Origin: Anodontia alba
Taxonomy: Eukaryota > Mollusca > Bivalvia > Lucinida > Lucinidae
Length of the DNA stretch: 64,000 nucleotides
Direction of reading: 5' to 3'
NCBI GenBank assembly: GCA_964016985.1
Contig: OZ024830.1
Coordinates: 17,787,691 to 17,851,690, forward strand
Shown: positions 1 through 12,800 of the stretch, one piece after another
How the letters are laid out: every line of letters starts with the position of its first letter
Numbering within the stretch: position 1 is the stretch's first letter
The notes under the pieces: model-generated
The model's database searches: none
Seen by the model: only the letters and a program-made list of their open reading frames with translations
What the model was told of the DNA's origin: nothing
Position numbers and translations under genes: made by a program

Positions 1-154
1 TTCCCTGAAAACAGGCTTCGACATTTCATGCAAATTGTCTCCTAAGGAGACAATTTGCATGAAATGTCAAAGCTTATTTTCTGGAAAAATATAAGGAAAA
101 TATATTTCAAAAAATGTCGTCTGCTGAATTTTTACCCAGCATACTAAGCGTTAA
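1..154. repeat. MITE-B copy, cut by window start
   Basis: The core is a hairpin: ATGCAAATTGTCTCC and its complement face each other around positions 28-62. Beyond it lies the typical tail with GTCGTCTGCTGAATTTTTAC and CAGCATACTAAGCGTTAAC. The left end is outside the window. No protein is encoded; this looks like a non-autonomous palindromic repeat seen about a dozen times in the window. Confidence 0.75.
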
Positions 155-530
155 CTGATGATGATACCATCGGGGACATAGGGTATTAATAACTATAAAA
201 CCTAAATATTCAAATTATTGTAGATAATGTTGTGGGGACTGGATACATGGAAGCTTTTGCCTCACATCTCATTGAGAGTTACTATTAAAGAAAAGAGTTT
301 GTTCCTTCTGGAGAAAATTATTTCCTTCAAGGACAGCTCCCATATTGTCTGATTTTAAATACTAGGCAGGTAACTTTCTGTCTGCGGAGTAGTCTCCCTT
401 TGCAAAACGGTGGCAAAGTCTTTCAGATGTGTCCATTAACCTTAAACTATTTCGGACAGGATGTGTGTCATCCTGAGATGATAATAAACTACCACACACT
501 GCTGTACAAATGAATATATTTAGAGACGAT
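155..530. other. No gene seen
   Basis: AT-rich sequence without a usable ORF, RNA gene or clear repeat edge. Short pieces such as the stretch near 395-440 resemble degraded parts of the next repeat. Confidence 0.5.
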
Positions 531-715
531 GCCTTCTCAAGGGAGGCAACTGTCAGAAATGCTTTGCCTCCCTTTTGAAAAAACGGTCAACACTAAAAGG
601 AAAGAATTTGCTCCCTTTGGAGCAAATTCTTTCCTTTTAGAGTAGACCCCATTTTACAAGGGGATTGGTGTAAAAATGGCAGAAAATCTCCCAAGTGTAT
701 CAAGTGCCTTTAAAT
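531..715. repeat. Hairpin repeat with AAGGAAAGAATTTGCTCC arms
   Basis: The arms at about 597-642 (AAAGGAAAGAATTTGCTCC and its complement) form a long hairpin, flanked by CTCCC-rich ends at 540-575 and 690. Degraded relatives occur near 4919-5000, 6567-6610, 7350-7400 and 40829-40875. It is probably a MITE; no coding content. Confidence 0.55.
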
Positions 716-727
716 CATATGAAAAAT

Positions 728-815
728 TCCGCAACGAGTTGGTTTCGAACCCACGACCACAAGATCAGCAGGAAAGCTCTACGTATATTACACTACCGGC
801 GCTCTTGCGTACGTG
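728..815 (-). repeat. tRNA-like head of a SINE, minus strand
   Basis: On the minus strand the segment reads GCGCCGGTAGTGTAATATAC, then GTGGTCGTGGGTTCGAAACC. These look like an RNA polymerase III A box (TAGTGTAA) and B box (GGTTCGAAACC) at tRNA-like spacing. A functional tRNA is unlikely because no clean acceptor stem or CCA-proximal pairing is evident; a tRNA-derived SINE is the better call. Confidence 0.45.
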
Positions 816-1099
816 AACGGGGACCACGCATGCGCTGAATATGGTCACAATTTCCCAGATGATATTGGATTTAGTGTGGGTTTCGCTGTTCGCCTAGTGT
901 TAGGTGTATGCATAGTTTAATAACGCGCATTTTTTTCAACCAAAATATTGATACTTTTTTCTTATTTCTCCAAATAACATATATTGTGGACCTTGTTGAG
1001 ACGCTTCTAATGAGTACCGAAACATATGTTTGTGAGTAGTAAAAAATCGGAATATCCCCTTATCTGGAGCTATACGAATATGCGATCCACAACGTCATA

Positions 1100-1239
1100 C
1101 ATTACGAAAACATGCCTATTCAAATATATTGAGAATTTTAACACCAAAAAATGAAAACTTTAAGATGAAAAATTCTGTTAGTTTTTTTTTTATATTTTTG
1201 CTCAAAACATAGATTGTGGGTACTTGTTAGAACCGCGTT
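1100..1239 (+). repeat. MITE-A copy, left half only
   Basis: It starts with CATTACGAAAACATGCCTAT and runs through the AAAACATAGATTGTGGGTAC arm of the central palindrome. The right arm is absent and is replaced by unrelated sequence after about 1239. Confidence 0.75.
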
Positions 1240-1480
1240 CTAATTATAATCTTCGTTTATCCCTCTGTGGGTAGGCAAAGCTTCTTTTGTCAGACAGCGT
1301 ACACTCTGATCAGACTACACGAGTGCGCAGCCTGATTTAAGTCTTCGCTGGGCGTACGTCATAAGGTATATTTTCTCATGCTATTCCCCGCTATTTTGGG
1401 TCATAGGGGACGGTGTTTGATGGTGGTCTCATGATTCGGCTACCTTATCTAGCTGAAGTGTTCGGACAGACATGCCTAAG

Positions 1481-1545
1481 CAAACAGTGTAGACCCAGAT
1501 CAGACGCCATATAACGCGGCGTCTGATCAGGGTCTACTCTGTTTG
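1481..1545. repeat. MITE-C palindrome
   Basis: CAAACAGTGTAGACCCAGAT and its inverted partner (ATCAGGGTCTACTCTGTTTG) surround ACGCCATATAACGCGGCGT. This near-perfect 65-bp palindrome recurs at 37408, 49296, 49956, 62609 and 63741. Confidence 0.75.
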
Positions 1546-1738
1546 TCACTCATTCAGCATTTATAAACACATCAACAGGTAGTAAAATAAATTTGTTCAA
1601 ATTTTAGGTGAAAAGTGGTAAAGAATACGAATACTTGGGAAAATTACACCATATTACCCGATATTTATATATTATGGTCTTTTCCGCATGTGCTAACAAG
1701 GACAATGGAAATCTATTGGCTGTGGAATTACGGTTTTC

Positions 1739-1746
1739 TATTTAAG
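1739..1746 (+). promoter_or_regulatory. Weak TATA-like element
   Basis: The string TATTTAAG lies about 75-85 nt before the start codon of exon 1. It could be a TATA box, but in DNA this AT-rich the match is not strong, and no initiator or transcript evidence is available. Confidence 0.15.
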
Positions 1747-1822
1747 CGCTTCATGGACTGTCCCAGAAGACTTCTAAAATTACTGATTTTATGAGTTTAT
1801 TTTTATTTCTGTGTGAAGCAAA

Positions 1823-1871
1823 ATGGATATAAAATTGTTCGTATGTTTTGCTGTTTTCTTTATTTGTACAG
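1823..1871 (+). CDS. receptor exon 1 (signal peptide)
   Basis: ATG GAT ATA AAA begins MDIKLFVCFAVFFICT, a short basic start followed by a hydrophobic core typical of a signal peptide. The exon ends with a single G before GTATGT (phase 1), which joins the TT at 8176 to give Val. The start is chosen because it is the first Met of the only hydrophobic leader that joins exon 2 in frame. Cleavage probably falls near VSG/VDT at residues 22-24. Confidence 0.82.
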
Positions 1872-2055
1872 GTATGTACATTATCAAGCATTTTATGTTC
1901 TTATTAAATTAGATGAATATCTAAATATTCTTCATTGTTTCTTATATTTAATGAATATGTAATACTGTTTTTTACTTTTCAAATTTTGCGTTATCCGTCC
2001 CTTTTCAAAAAAGACTTTTATACCATAAACTGTTGAAAGTGGTGTATACATTTAT

Positions 2056-2139
<84 letters not shown>

Positions 2140-5100
2140 GATACATGTACCATTTCCTGTGATGTGATCAAAATTCAAGACCAAATGTAATCTTGTAGGG
2201 TTTGTGTATATTATATCTGTACCTCAGATAACAGACCTACGTTGGGCCAACGTTGGGTAATGGTTGTGCATTACGTAGGCCCAACGTAGGAAAACATCGC
2301 TGGTCTGACGTAATTTTGCTCGTTGGGCCAACCTACTATAGCTTGGTTAGCGCAATGTATGTCTCTCACTTGTCATCGCTACGGCCCTCCCGGCGCTGGC
2401 ATGTATCAGGGCAGTGGTCGCTCATGCATGGTCGATGGTTTTTCCCGGTACTCCGGTTTTCTCTACCAAGCATGCCAACTAAACGCCAACATCCGCGCCT
2501 TCGAGAACGCATCTATAAGATCGCTTGGTTTTCTGTGTAATCGAAGTAAAATAGATAAAATTTAGACATATACTAATTATTAGAGCGCTAACATTTATGA
2601 ATTTGTTTGTATTATTGTTATTGTTATAGACTAAATTAAAATCCCTATTTAAGAGATCTTCCCATGCGTAATTGTATTGCACAAGTTATCCCATACACAT
2701 AAATTTTTTGTTTACTTTAGAGATAATATTCAAACTTTGGTGAATATAGAACCTATACACATTTTTGGGCAGCGCCATGCAAAAATGTGTCTTCGGGTAT
2801 AAACGGACAGCGAAGGCCCAGATCAGCCTGTGCATCCGCACAGTCTGATCAGGGTCTTCGTTGTGCGCTAACAGAATCATTGGATACCTTATAATGTATC
2901 AATGTAGAGCAATTGCCCGGATGAGACTGTGCATGCGTGGGATAAAACTGAATCTGTGCATATCATTACAATACATGCCTATTCAAATATATTGAAAACT
3001 TTACCACCAAAAAATGAAAATTTTCAGATAAAAAATTGTGATATTTTTCATATTTCTGCTCAAAACATAGATTGTGGGTACTCGTGAGAACTGCCTTGAC
3101 GAGGCGGATCTAACGAGCAGCCACAATGCAAGTTTTTGAGCAGAAATAAGAAAAATAATGTATACCCCTGTAAACCACAGTTTGCTATATAAAAGTGGGG
3201 TTTAAGGGGGTCAAAATTATATAGGCATGTTTTGATAATGATATGCGTCGTCCACAAATCTTTGAAGAGGTTGAACTTTTACTTAGACGTCACGCGTTAT
3301 AGTTTTCATCCCGTTTGCACTCTAGTGACCCCTTCCCCAAGGAGTCGATCTTTCTGGGTCGATGCCATAAATTATTTAAGACAAAAGACAAAGGAATTTT
3401 GAAAGACGATCTTTGTCTGTTGTCTTAAATAAGATTTTTGTTCCTTGTTGCTGTTATCGATGTTGTCTTTGTGTTTATACGAGTCATTTACAAAAAAAAA
3501 AAAAAAAAAAAAAAAGAAAAAAGAAAGTAGAAAAAAGTTGTTTCCTATTTTATATATTTTGTGATAGGGACATCAGTCAAAGAAGTGCTCTTTCAGAAGA
3601 AGTCATAAAGCATTGTAATACGGGGTTAAAGTAGAATGATTTCTGATATGCTAAAATTAATCTTTCTTTGTGTAAATAAATGTAATAACAGACATGAAAA
3701 ATACATTAACACTGACCATGCTATGGACAGATTAAACAGACGACAAACTGATGATATTTTTCTTATTTTTCCTAGAAAATAGGATCTGACACTATATGCA
3801 AACTGTCACCTTTGTGTGAAATGAAGTGTCAAATCCTATTTTCTAGTAAAAATAGAAAATATTTCAAAATGTCGTATACTGAAATTTTTACCCGGCATGC
3901 AAAGTGTTAAGACGCATCCAATCTACCGTATTTACTCTAAGTATTCAGGTACCTTAGGTCTTTACCATACTTGTCCTAAACTTGAAAAAAAAAAAATCCA
4001 TTTTACTACCTGTTGATGTGTCTAGAATATTTCTGGGTCAGAGGCAAACAGTGTAGACTCTAAGGTTCAGGCCTATCTAACCTTTTCTAATGATAAGGTT
4101 TATTACGGTAAATAAGATTTAAAAGTGTACATAAAAATACATTGACGGAGTAATACACCTTTACCGTTGTCTGATTGTCTGGGCAAATTCATCAGACGAC
4201 AAATTGATGACATTTTCTTACTTTTCCCAGAAAAAAGGCATAGACATTTCATGCAAATCCTCTCCTGAGAAAAGCGAGACAGTTTTTTATGAAATGCAAA
4301 AACCTCTTTTGTGGGAAAATAGAAAAACAAATATTTAAAAATGTCGTCTGCTGATTTTTTTTATCCAGTTTGCGGATCGTTAAAAATGGACATTAAAACG
4401 TATTTTCAGTCGATATATGTCAATCGGTACGCAAAACTGCTTTTTTCTATTCTTTTCTTTTTCCGCACACATAATACATTTTACTGAGTTGTTTTTTTTT
4501 TTTTTTATCCTTTATTGAAACTTGTAAAATTAATCATAGGAGAATAAAGGAAAATATAGATAGGTAAAATAATTTGGTATAAATACCAGTATTGTTTGAC
4601 AATGATAATAGATTAAAGCTTAAAAATAGCATGCTGGGTAAAAAAACTTCAGCAGAAGACATTTTGAAATAGTTTTCTCATTTTTTTTCCAGAAAACAGG
4701 ATTTGACATTTCATGCAAATGATCTCCCTAGGAGACAATTTGCGAGAAATATCATAGCTTATTTTCTGCGAAAATTAATTTGAAAATATCATCATTTTGT
4801 CTTGTGTTGAATCTACCAAAGAAGTGGTAAAGGTCCGAAGAAAACTGAAAAAAATGAGGAGGTCAACGTTCCTATTGTGTAGGGTAATTAATACGCTTAT
4901 AAAGGAAGACAACTGACTCAAAAGTGTTCCTTCTTTCCCTATGAAAATGGTGCCCTTCGGAGCAATTCTATGCTTCTAGAGTGGACCCCCTTCCAGAAAA
5001 ATGACTATGTAGGAAACCAAACAGAGAGTGTTATCTCCCTTCATTACGAAAACAAGCCTATTCAAATATACTGAAAAAATTTACCACCAAAAAATGAAAA

Positions 5101-8100
5101 TTTTCAGATAAAAATTCGGCTATTTTTCATATTTCTGCTCAAAACATAGATTGTGGGTACTCGTTTGAACCGTCTCACCGAGGCGGTTCTAACGAGTACC
5201 CACAATCTATGTTTTTGAGCAGAAATAAGAACAATAATGTATACCCCTGTAAACCCCAGTTTTACTATATCAAAGTGGGGTTTAAGGGGGTCAACATTAT
5301 ATAGGCATGTTTTCGTGATGTTTTTTAATGGTGGAAAATCTGCCAGGTATACTCAGTCCCTTAAAAACCTCTATAACAGACTAAGCGACACTAGACTGCA
5401 AACTTTTAGCAGTAATTAAACCAATGGTAATAACTGATTTGAGTCTTCGTTCAGCGCACGTACATTTTCTCTCGTTACGGCACGTATGTTCGGTGGGGAT
5501 ATTTACTATTTGCTTCATTAAGGGGACAGTATACATTTCGTAGAGTTTCCGCCAATTTTAAAAGAAGGGCGACAACTTCAATTACTTGTTACTTGTCACA
5601 TAGTAGTGAAGCAAATTCTTTCCTGTCAGTATTAGAGTAGAGTGGAATTTAAAACAATTTTGACAGAATTGTCTTCCCTAAAAATGTATCACCTTAAACG
5701 GGAACGCAATATAAGTTGTAAGCATATCTTAGAGTAAAGTGCTTAACAAGCCATTTATTTTTACGCTAGAGTTTTAAAAATCGGCCTAGAAATAAGGAAG
5801 TTATGAGGGTTTTATATTTAAAATGGCTGTTATGAATGCCGCCATATTGTAAGCTTTGTGACGTTACACAGCCCAAATTGAATATGCAAACCAAATTATA
5901 AAGGGTTTTTAAAATAATTTTGCTACAGATGTTTTTTTATAAACTTTTAATTCTAGTGACAAGCAATCATTTCCCCCAAAATAAAACAACTTTATGAGAA
6001 TAAATACCTTTATGTAAAGAATTTAAATTTTTATGAAACCTCACTAAATATTCAAAATGGCGGCGCCCATTCCACCAATGTTAAAATGTTCAATTGTCTA
6101 TAACTTACCTAATATTCCACCAATTTTTATCACATTTGTGTGAAAATTCATTGTTTGTATATTTCTTTCCTTTCAAGCACAATGCCGTTTAAGGTTGCGT
6201 TCCCTTTTAAGGAGACTGGCCATACATGGAAGAGTTCACACGATTTTGTACAAGAGAGACAACTTTTGTCACCTGTTTGTTTCGCAGCAGACAGGCCCCT
6301 TCTGAAAATGGCTTCACTATACATGGAAGAATTTGCTTCCAAGAGGATGATTACTTTTCAGAAGTGAGGCAAAACTGTTTTGACAGAATTATTTCCCCTG
6401 AAAGTGATTCGATTATCTTATAACTCGACTAAACACACTTGGAAGAGTTTCCATCATTTTGTGCAAAAAATAAAAATAAAATAAAAATAAAATAAAAGAA
6501 ACAAACAAACTATTTTTGTCTTCCTGTTTGCTTTTTAGTAAACAGTTCCCTACTGAAAATAGGACTACTCTGGAAGGAGAGAAGGGAGCAAATTCTTTCC
6601 TTTTAAAGTCATCACGAAAACATATAATGTTGACCCCCTAAACCCCAACTTTTATATAGTAAAACTGGGGTTTACAGGGGTATACATTTTTTTTCTTATT
6701 TCTGCTTAAAAACATAGATCATGAATACTCGTTAGAACCGCCTCACTGAGGCGGTTCTAACTAGTACCCACACTCTATGTTTTGAGCAGAAATATGAAAA
6801 ATATCAGAATTTTTTCTCTGAAAATTTTCATTTTTGGCGGTAAAATTTTCAGTTTATTTGAATAAGCTTCATAATGACAATCGTTTTCAAAAGAGAATAA
6901 AGAAATTATCTTCCCTGAAAGGTGATCCATTTCCCTTAAAGGGTCTTGTCACACTCGGTAGTTTCCACTGTTTTATACAAATGAAACATCTTTCTTTGTA
7001 TTACCATTACGAAAACACGCCTATTCAAATATATAGAAAATTTCACCTCCAGAAACTGAAAATTTTCAGACAAAAAACTCTGATACTTTTCATATTTCAA
7101 CTCAGAACATAGATTGTGGTATTCGTTACGACCGCCTCGGCGAGGCGGTTCTAACGAGTACCCACAATCTATGTTTTCGAGCAAAATAAGAAAAATAATG
7201 TATACCCCTGTAAACCCCAGTTTTACTATATAAATGACGGGTTTAAGGGGGTCCAAATTATATAGGCATGTTTTCGTCAAAATTATATAGGCATGTTTTC
7301 GTGATGTGATTGCTTTTCTGAAAATGGGTCTACTCAAAATGGAAAGTATAATTGCTCCTGTTGGAAGCAAATTTCTTTCCTATTAAAGTAGACCATTTTT
7401 CAAAAGGGAAGTAAACATATTTTAACAGAATTGTCTCCCCAGAAAGTGTTTCAGTTATCTTTAAGTTAATTTCAAATGTTTGGGATTTAGTGCTGCCAAA
7501 AAATTTAACCGTTCAGCTCATTTCATATGACGCGTGTCTATTAATATTTTTAGCCGGGACATAGCATTTCCTACAAGACTGCATGTGCGCACAGCGGAAA
7601 TTCAGATCAGCTCATTCGCGCAGGCTGATCAGCGTCTTTGCTGCCCGCCTGAATGCACTTTTGATACTTGGCTACCTACAGAGCCCCCCCCCCCCTCCCC
7701 TGATTTTGGGGGCATATTCTATCTTGTAGGAAATTCTGTGCTCAGGCTTACTTATTTTGCAAAGTGTGTTAGGTAGAACTTCCGTTTAAGGCCTTTTCAT
7801 TACGAAAACACACGTATATAATTTTGACCCCCTTATATCCCACTTTTATATAGTAAAACTGGGGTTTACAAGGGTAAACGTTATTTTTCTTATTTTCTGT
7901 TTAAGAACATAGATTGTGGTTACTCGTTAGAACCGCCTCGGCGAGGCGGTTCTAACGAGTACCCACAATCTATATTTTGAGCAGATATATGAAAAATATT
8001 AGTTTATCTGAAATTTTTTATTTTTTTTATTTTTTTTTATTTTTTTTTTTTTTGTTTTTTTTGAAAATATCAGAATTTTTATCTGAAAACTTTTTGTTTT

Positions 8101-9244
8101 TCGTGGTGAAATTTTCAATATATTTGTATAGGCGTGTTTTCGTAATATCCTAGAATTTGCATTTTTCTTTTTCAGTTTTCCAGTGGGTCAGTGGCGTCGA
8201 TACGTACGCTGACGATACGGCGTTACGTACAAAGTTAGAGACCGGATATATACAAGCGGCCAGGCCTAGCACACCGACCAATGTCAACATGCTCTATTTC
8301 ATCAGATCTCTTCAGTCACTGGTAAATTTATTCTCAAAGTACTTTTGTTTCAGATTTCCTAGAGGCCAATAGCGGCCAATAGCGGTGATATGTATGCCGA
8401 CGACACGGCGTTACGTAGTAGCATCCCGACTTATGTCAAAACGTTCTATTCCTTCAGATCACTTTTGTCACTGGTAAATAGCCGACTTCATACAACTTTG
8501 GTAATTTTCCGTAATTCACTAAGAATCCAAGTCACGCGGAGCTGTGTCATATGACCAAATCAGTCAATCGATCGCGGAATAAGAGACATAACAGGCAGGA
8601 AAAATCTAAATCAAATATTTTCTTTAATTTGAAGGCTTTTGCAACCCTTTACACAGCAGGGGTAGGCATAATCGCTGAAGACAAATCGCTTCTGCGAGAG
8701 TTCTTTCAAAACCTCGGCGCGGCCATAGTGTTTTTATTCCGATTTTGATTCGTCTTTGATTCGTCAGTGAAACTTCTGATCGGAAATCGCTCGACTGAGT
8801 GACAAACAGTGTAATTAGTATTTTTTTGGTGAGGACTGGAAAAAAGGACACAATAAAGTGCGGATACCCCGCATAAATTAAAAAAAGGAACACTACTATC
8901 TTGTATTTTAATACAGATATCATATAGCAAACTGAACATTATTGTGATAGGGCTCACAAAAAAATTGTAGCTGTGATAGGGCACACATTGAAATGGTTCT
9001 AATGCTATGAATATGCTAGCATAACAAGATTCCATGATTTTGTACGGGGCATATGAAACTTACAGTATGCAAATCTGGCCCCGAGGTTATAAAACTACCT
9101 ACGTACGTACGTATGTACGCATGCATGCATGCACACAAGCACGCACGCACACACACATACATACATACAAACGTACGTACGTACGCACGCATGTACGTAC
9201 GTATGCACGCATGTATGTGCATTTATTAAAATCAAACAAGTACA

Positions 9245-9275
<31 letters not shown>

Positions 9276-9822
9276 CATACACACACACACACGTACGTAC
9301 GTACGTACATACATACATACATACATACACACACGTACGTACACACATATACATACATACGTACTTACGTACGTACGCACGCATGTATGCACACAAGCAC
9401 GCACGCACACACACATACATACATACGTACTTACGTACGTACGCACGCATGTATGCACACAAGCACGCACGCACGAATACATACATACATACATACATAC
9501 AAACATACATACACAAATACTTTACTAACACTATGATTTCAATAAACTCAGAAAGAGGAAAAGAAATTTTCTTTGATTTTGTCGGGATCAAAATCCAAGA
9601 GTATTCGTGTTGGAATTGTGTATGATTTGTCTTTACCCAAGATAGCAAAGCTACATTGGCCCAACGTTGGGTAATTGTCATGCATTACTTTGGCCTAACG
9701 TAGGAAAACATCGTTGGCCTAACGTTATTTTGCTTGTTGAACCAATGTTGTGTAGCCTGGATAGAGCAGAGGTATGTCTCTCGCTAGTCACCGCAATGGC
9801 TGGGATTCGATTTCCGGTGCTT

Positions 9823-9883
<61 letters not shown>

Positions 9884-12800
9884 ACTAAGTTCTATTTTGT
9901 ATTTTGCCGAATATCTGATATACACAGCTTACGTAACAAGAACTCTACATTGAATATTTCTTTTGTTTCAGGATATAACAAAACAAGTAATGACTACAAC
10001 AAGTTGGCTGTCTGCGGTAAGATGAGACAATATGCATTCATATTTCCACAGTTTTTTAACCCTGATTGCCTTGCGTCCCCCGCTCCCTCTTAAAAGGGCA
10101 AGGCAAACAGTAGAGACCTAGATAAGGGTCGTTTGCATTAACATCAGAATTTCTGTAAAGAACTAATGAATTGCACGAGGGTGGGTGGTGCGGGGCTGAC
10201 GGAGCTGACGGAGGTGTGGGGTGGGTGGGGGGGGGGGCACACTGTATAAGCGTGGGTAGGGATGTGCCGACAAAAGGGGTCTTATTTTCAGAGTCTGGAA
10301 AGGGAGTGTGTTTCATTGTAAAAACATCTGGGAAGCGATTTAAATATACCTTTCTGGAAAGGGGTTCATGTCTCCTGGCTCATATTGTTTAAACAAACAA
10401 TATTACAATTGTATTACTATGGTAGTTGATAAAAATAAAACATCTCGTATATATCTTAGTTAAACTTGATATTGTATGATTCTTGTTGTACTTACTAGAG
10501 ATAATATGCAAGTAAATTCTTGTTACGTTAACTGGCTGAGCAAATGAGCATATATTGTTTGTCTACAATGGGGTGTATGTTCGTCTTACCTTTGTGTTGA
10601 AAGGGGTTTCAATCGTACCTGAAAAGAGGTAGGGTCCTGGGCTCCTGGCAGCACACCCCTACCTTTTTTTAATAGTAAGTACCTTTCCCCTCCACGCCCC
10701 CGCCCACCCAACCCCCCCCCCCCCCCACACACACAAAGAAATGATACGCTTGGTAGATATTCCGCTGTTTTGTACAAAAGAAACAACTTTTGTGGTTTCC
10801 TATTTGCTATCCTGCAAACCAAAGCCCATCCGTAAAGAGGTCTGTTGTAAAATACTCTGTAAAGGTAACACCAAAGCCAAGTCTTTTGGATTTTCTATTC
10901 ATTCGCATGCTCATAACATTTTACCACTTTTGATCGAAAACTGTTCCCCGATCTTTGAGGGTACTTTCACCTATCGTAAAGCACCATTCAGAAATGTACA
11001 GGCATTACGAAAACAAACATGGAAAATTTTCAGATAAAAAAAAATCTGATATTTTTCATATTTCTGCTCTAAACATAGATTGTAGGTACTCGTTAGAACC
11101 GCCTCGGCGAGGCGGTTCTAACGAGTACCCAACCAACAATGTATGTTTTTGAGCAGAAATAAGACAAATAATATATACCCCTATAAACTCCAGTTTTACT
11201 ATATAAAAGTGGAGTTTAAGGGGGTCAGCATTATATAGGCATGTTTTCGTGATGACTAGATTTTAAAATAATATTTTAGACAAAGTTATACTCGATCGTT
11301 TATGTTATGATTCACATGAATATGGAGTCTTATTTTTTCATTAAATTGGAATTATCTTGCTGGTCAGAATCTATATAATACGAGCGTAAGTCTATAAATC
11401 TTGTTCAAACGCAACCTAAGTTTTCAAATGAGCATTCAAACTGGGCCATAAGACTTTAGAAAAATGGTCGTATGATTTCAATTTATTAATTTCCCTTCTA
11501 TTAGTAAGAAGTATTAATTTGATACAAGCAATTCAATGGGCCAATTCAGTAGACGATGAATTTATCATATTTTTTCTTATTTATTATTATTATTTATTTT
11601 TTATGTTTGCAAAAATAGTCTTTGATATTTCGCGCAAATTATCTTACTAGCTAGGGGACATATGCATGAAGTGTCATACAGTGTACACTATTTTCTGGAA
11701 AAAATAATAAATGATCCAAAATGTCGTCTGCTTAAATTGTTACCCAGCATGTTGAACGTTATAGTAGTGGGTATTCAGAGAATCTGTAAGCGGGCAATGA
11801 AGATCCCGACTTCGCGGATCCTGATCAGACCCATAACGAAAACACGCCTATCAAAATATATTGAAAATTTCGCCACCAAAACCTGAAAGTTTTCAGATAA
11901 AAAAATCTGATATTTTTTATATTTCTGCTTAAAACATAGATTGTGGGTACTCGTTAGAACCGCCTACCGAGTACCTACAATCTATGTTTCTGAGCAGAAA
12001 TAAGAAAAATAATGTATACCCTTGTAAACCCCAATTTTACCATTACGAAAACACGCCTATACAAATACATTGTTAATTTTACCGCCGAAAGAACGAAAAT
12101 ACTAAGATGAAAAATTGTGATATTTTTCTTATTTCTGCTCAAAATATAGATTGTGGGTACTCGTTAGAACCGCCTCGGCGAGGCGGTTCTAATGAGTACC
12201 CACAATCTATGTTTTAGGCAGAAATAAGAAAAATAATGTATACCCCTGTAAACCCCATTTTTACTATATAAAAGTGGGGTTCAAGGGGGTCAGAATTATA
12301 TAGGCATGTTTTCGTGATGCTATATAAAAGTGGGGTTTAAGGAGATCAAAAAATTATATAGCTATGTTTTCTTGATGCTTTGTTGCCCGTATAAGCGATA
12401 AAGAAGGTTATCTTTAGTTGCGTCACACATGTCACTTACATCTACTCTATTTTACTCCTTTTCAGAACTGGAATGATCCGCGCCTCGTTTGGAATGCTTC
12501 TGAATATTCCAATATAACAGAACTAGACGTGAATTGGGTCTGGAGACCAGATTTCTTCGTTTCCAATTCGTAAGTAACAGCTGATTATTGACTTCCTCAT
12601 AGTTTCAGTGAAACTCGCGTTTCTCCCTTTTTACCATATAAAATTGTGAAATGGAATTGCGGTCGTCTAAACTCCGAATATGAGAAACATTATTTTTATA
12701 TTATGTGTTTAAAACCACAGATTTAGTTAAGGAAACATATTTATTAGACCGTCCGCTGACATAAGGGCGGGGCCAAACGTTGCGCAGTTTGACAACATTA

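Larger units (their letters stand above)
1240..1822 (+). other. Upstream region of the receptor gene
   Basis: No ORF of note. It contains a decayed GATCAG/CTGATC palindromic fragment at about 1300-1375, a MITE-C palindrome at 1481-1545, and about 270 bp of AT-rich sequence next to exon 1. The promoter and 5' UTR of the receptor should lie here, but only a weak TATA-like string is visible. Confidence 0.4.
1872..8175 (+). other. Receptor intron 1 (6.3 kb)
   Basis: No coding sequence is recognised. It holds a GA microsatellite, a SINE-like repeat, five MITE-A copies, three MITE-B copies and short A-, C- and T-runs (about 3492-3513, 7686-7698, 8020-8060). The stretch 5700-6140 shows no repeat edge I recognise. 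All ORFs here are short and arise from repeats. Confidence 0.7.
8322..9971 (+). other. Receptor intron 2
   Basis: It holds the decayed duplicate of exon 2, the long ACGT/ACAT microsatellite and a SINE-like repeat with a GA tract. The stretch 8474-9090 shows no gene; its short ORFs have no recognisable homology. Confidence 0.7.
10017..12465 (+). other. Receptor intron 3
   Basis: No gene seen. It contains G-rich and C-rich low-complexity tracts (10160-10240, 10680-10735), MITE-A copies at 11003, 11832 and 12041 and a MITE-B copy near 11530. The tracts 10240-10680 and 10740-11000 have no recognisable content. Confidence 0.65.

Noticed and set aside
6936..7370. 144-codon minus-strand ORF
   Set aside because: It is a translation of the MITE-A copy at 7005-7306 plus flanks.
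9016..9681. ORFs on both strands over the microsatellite (Thr/His/Tyr-rich or Cys/Val-rich)
   Set aside because: They are translations of ACGT/ACAT repeats in all frames and have no domain content.
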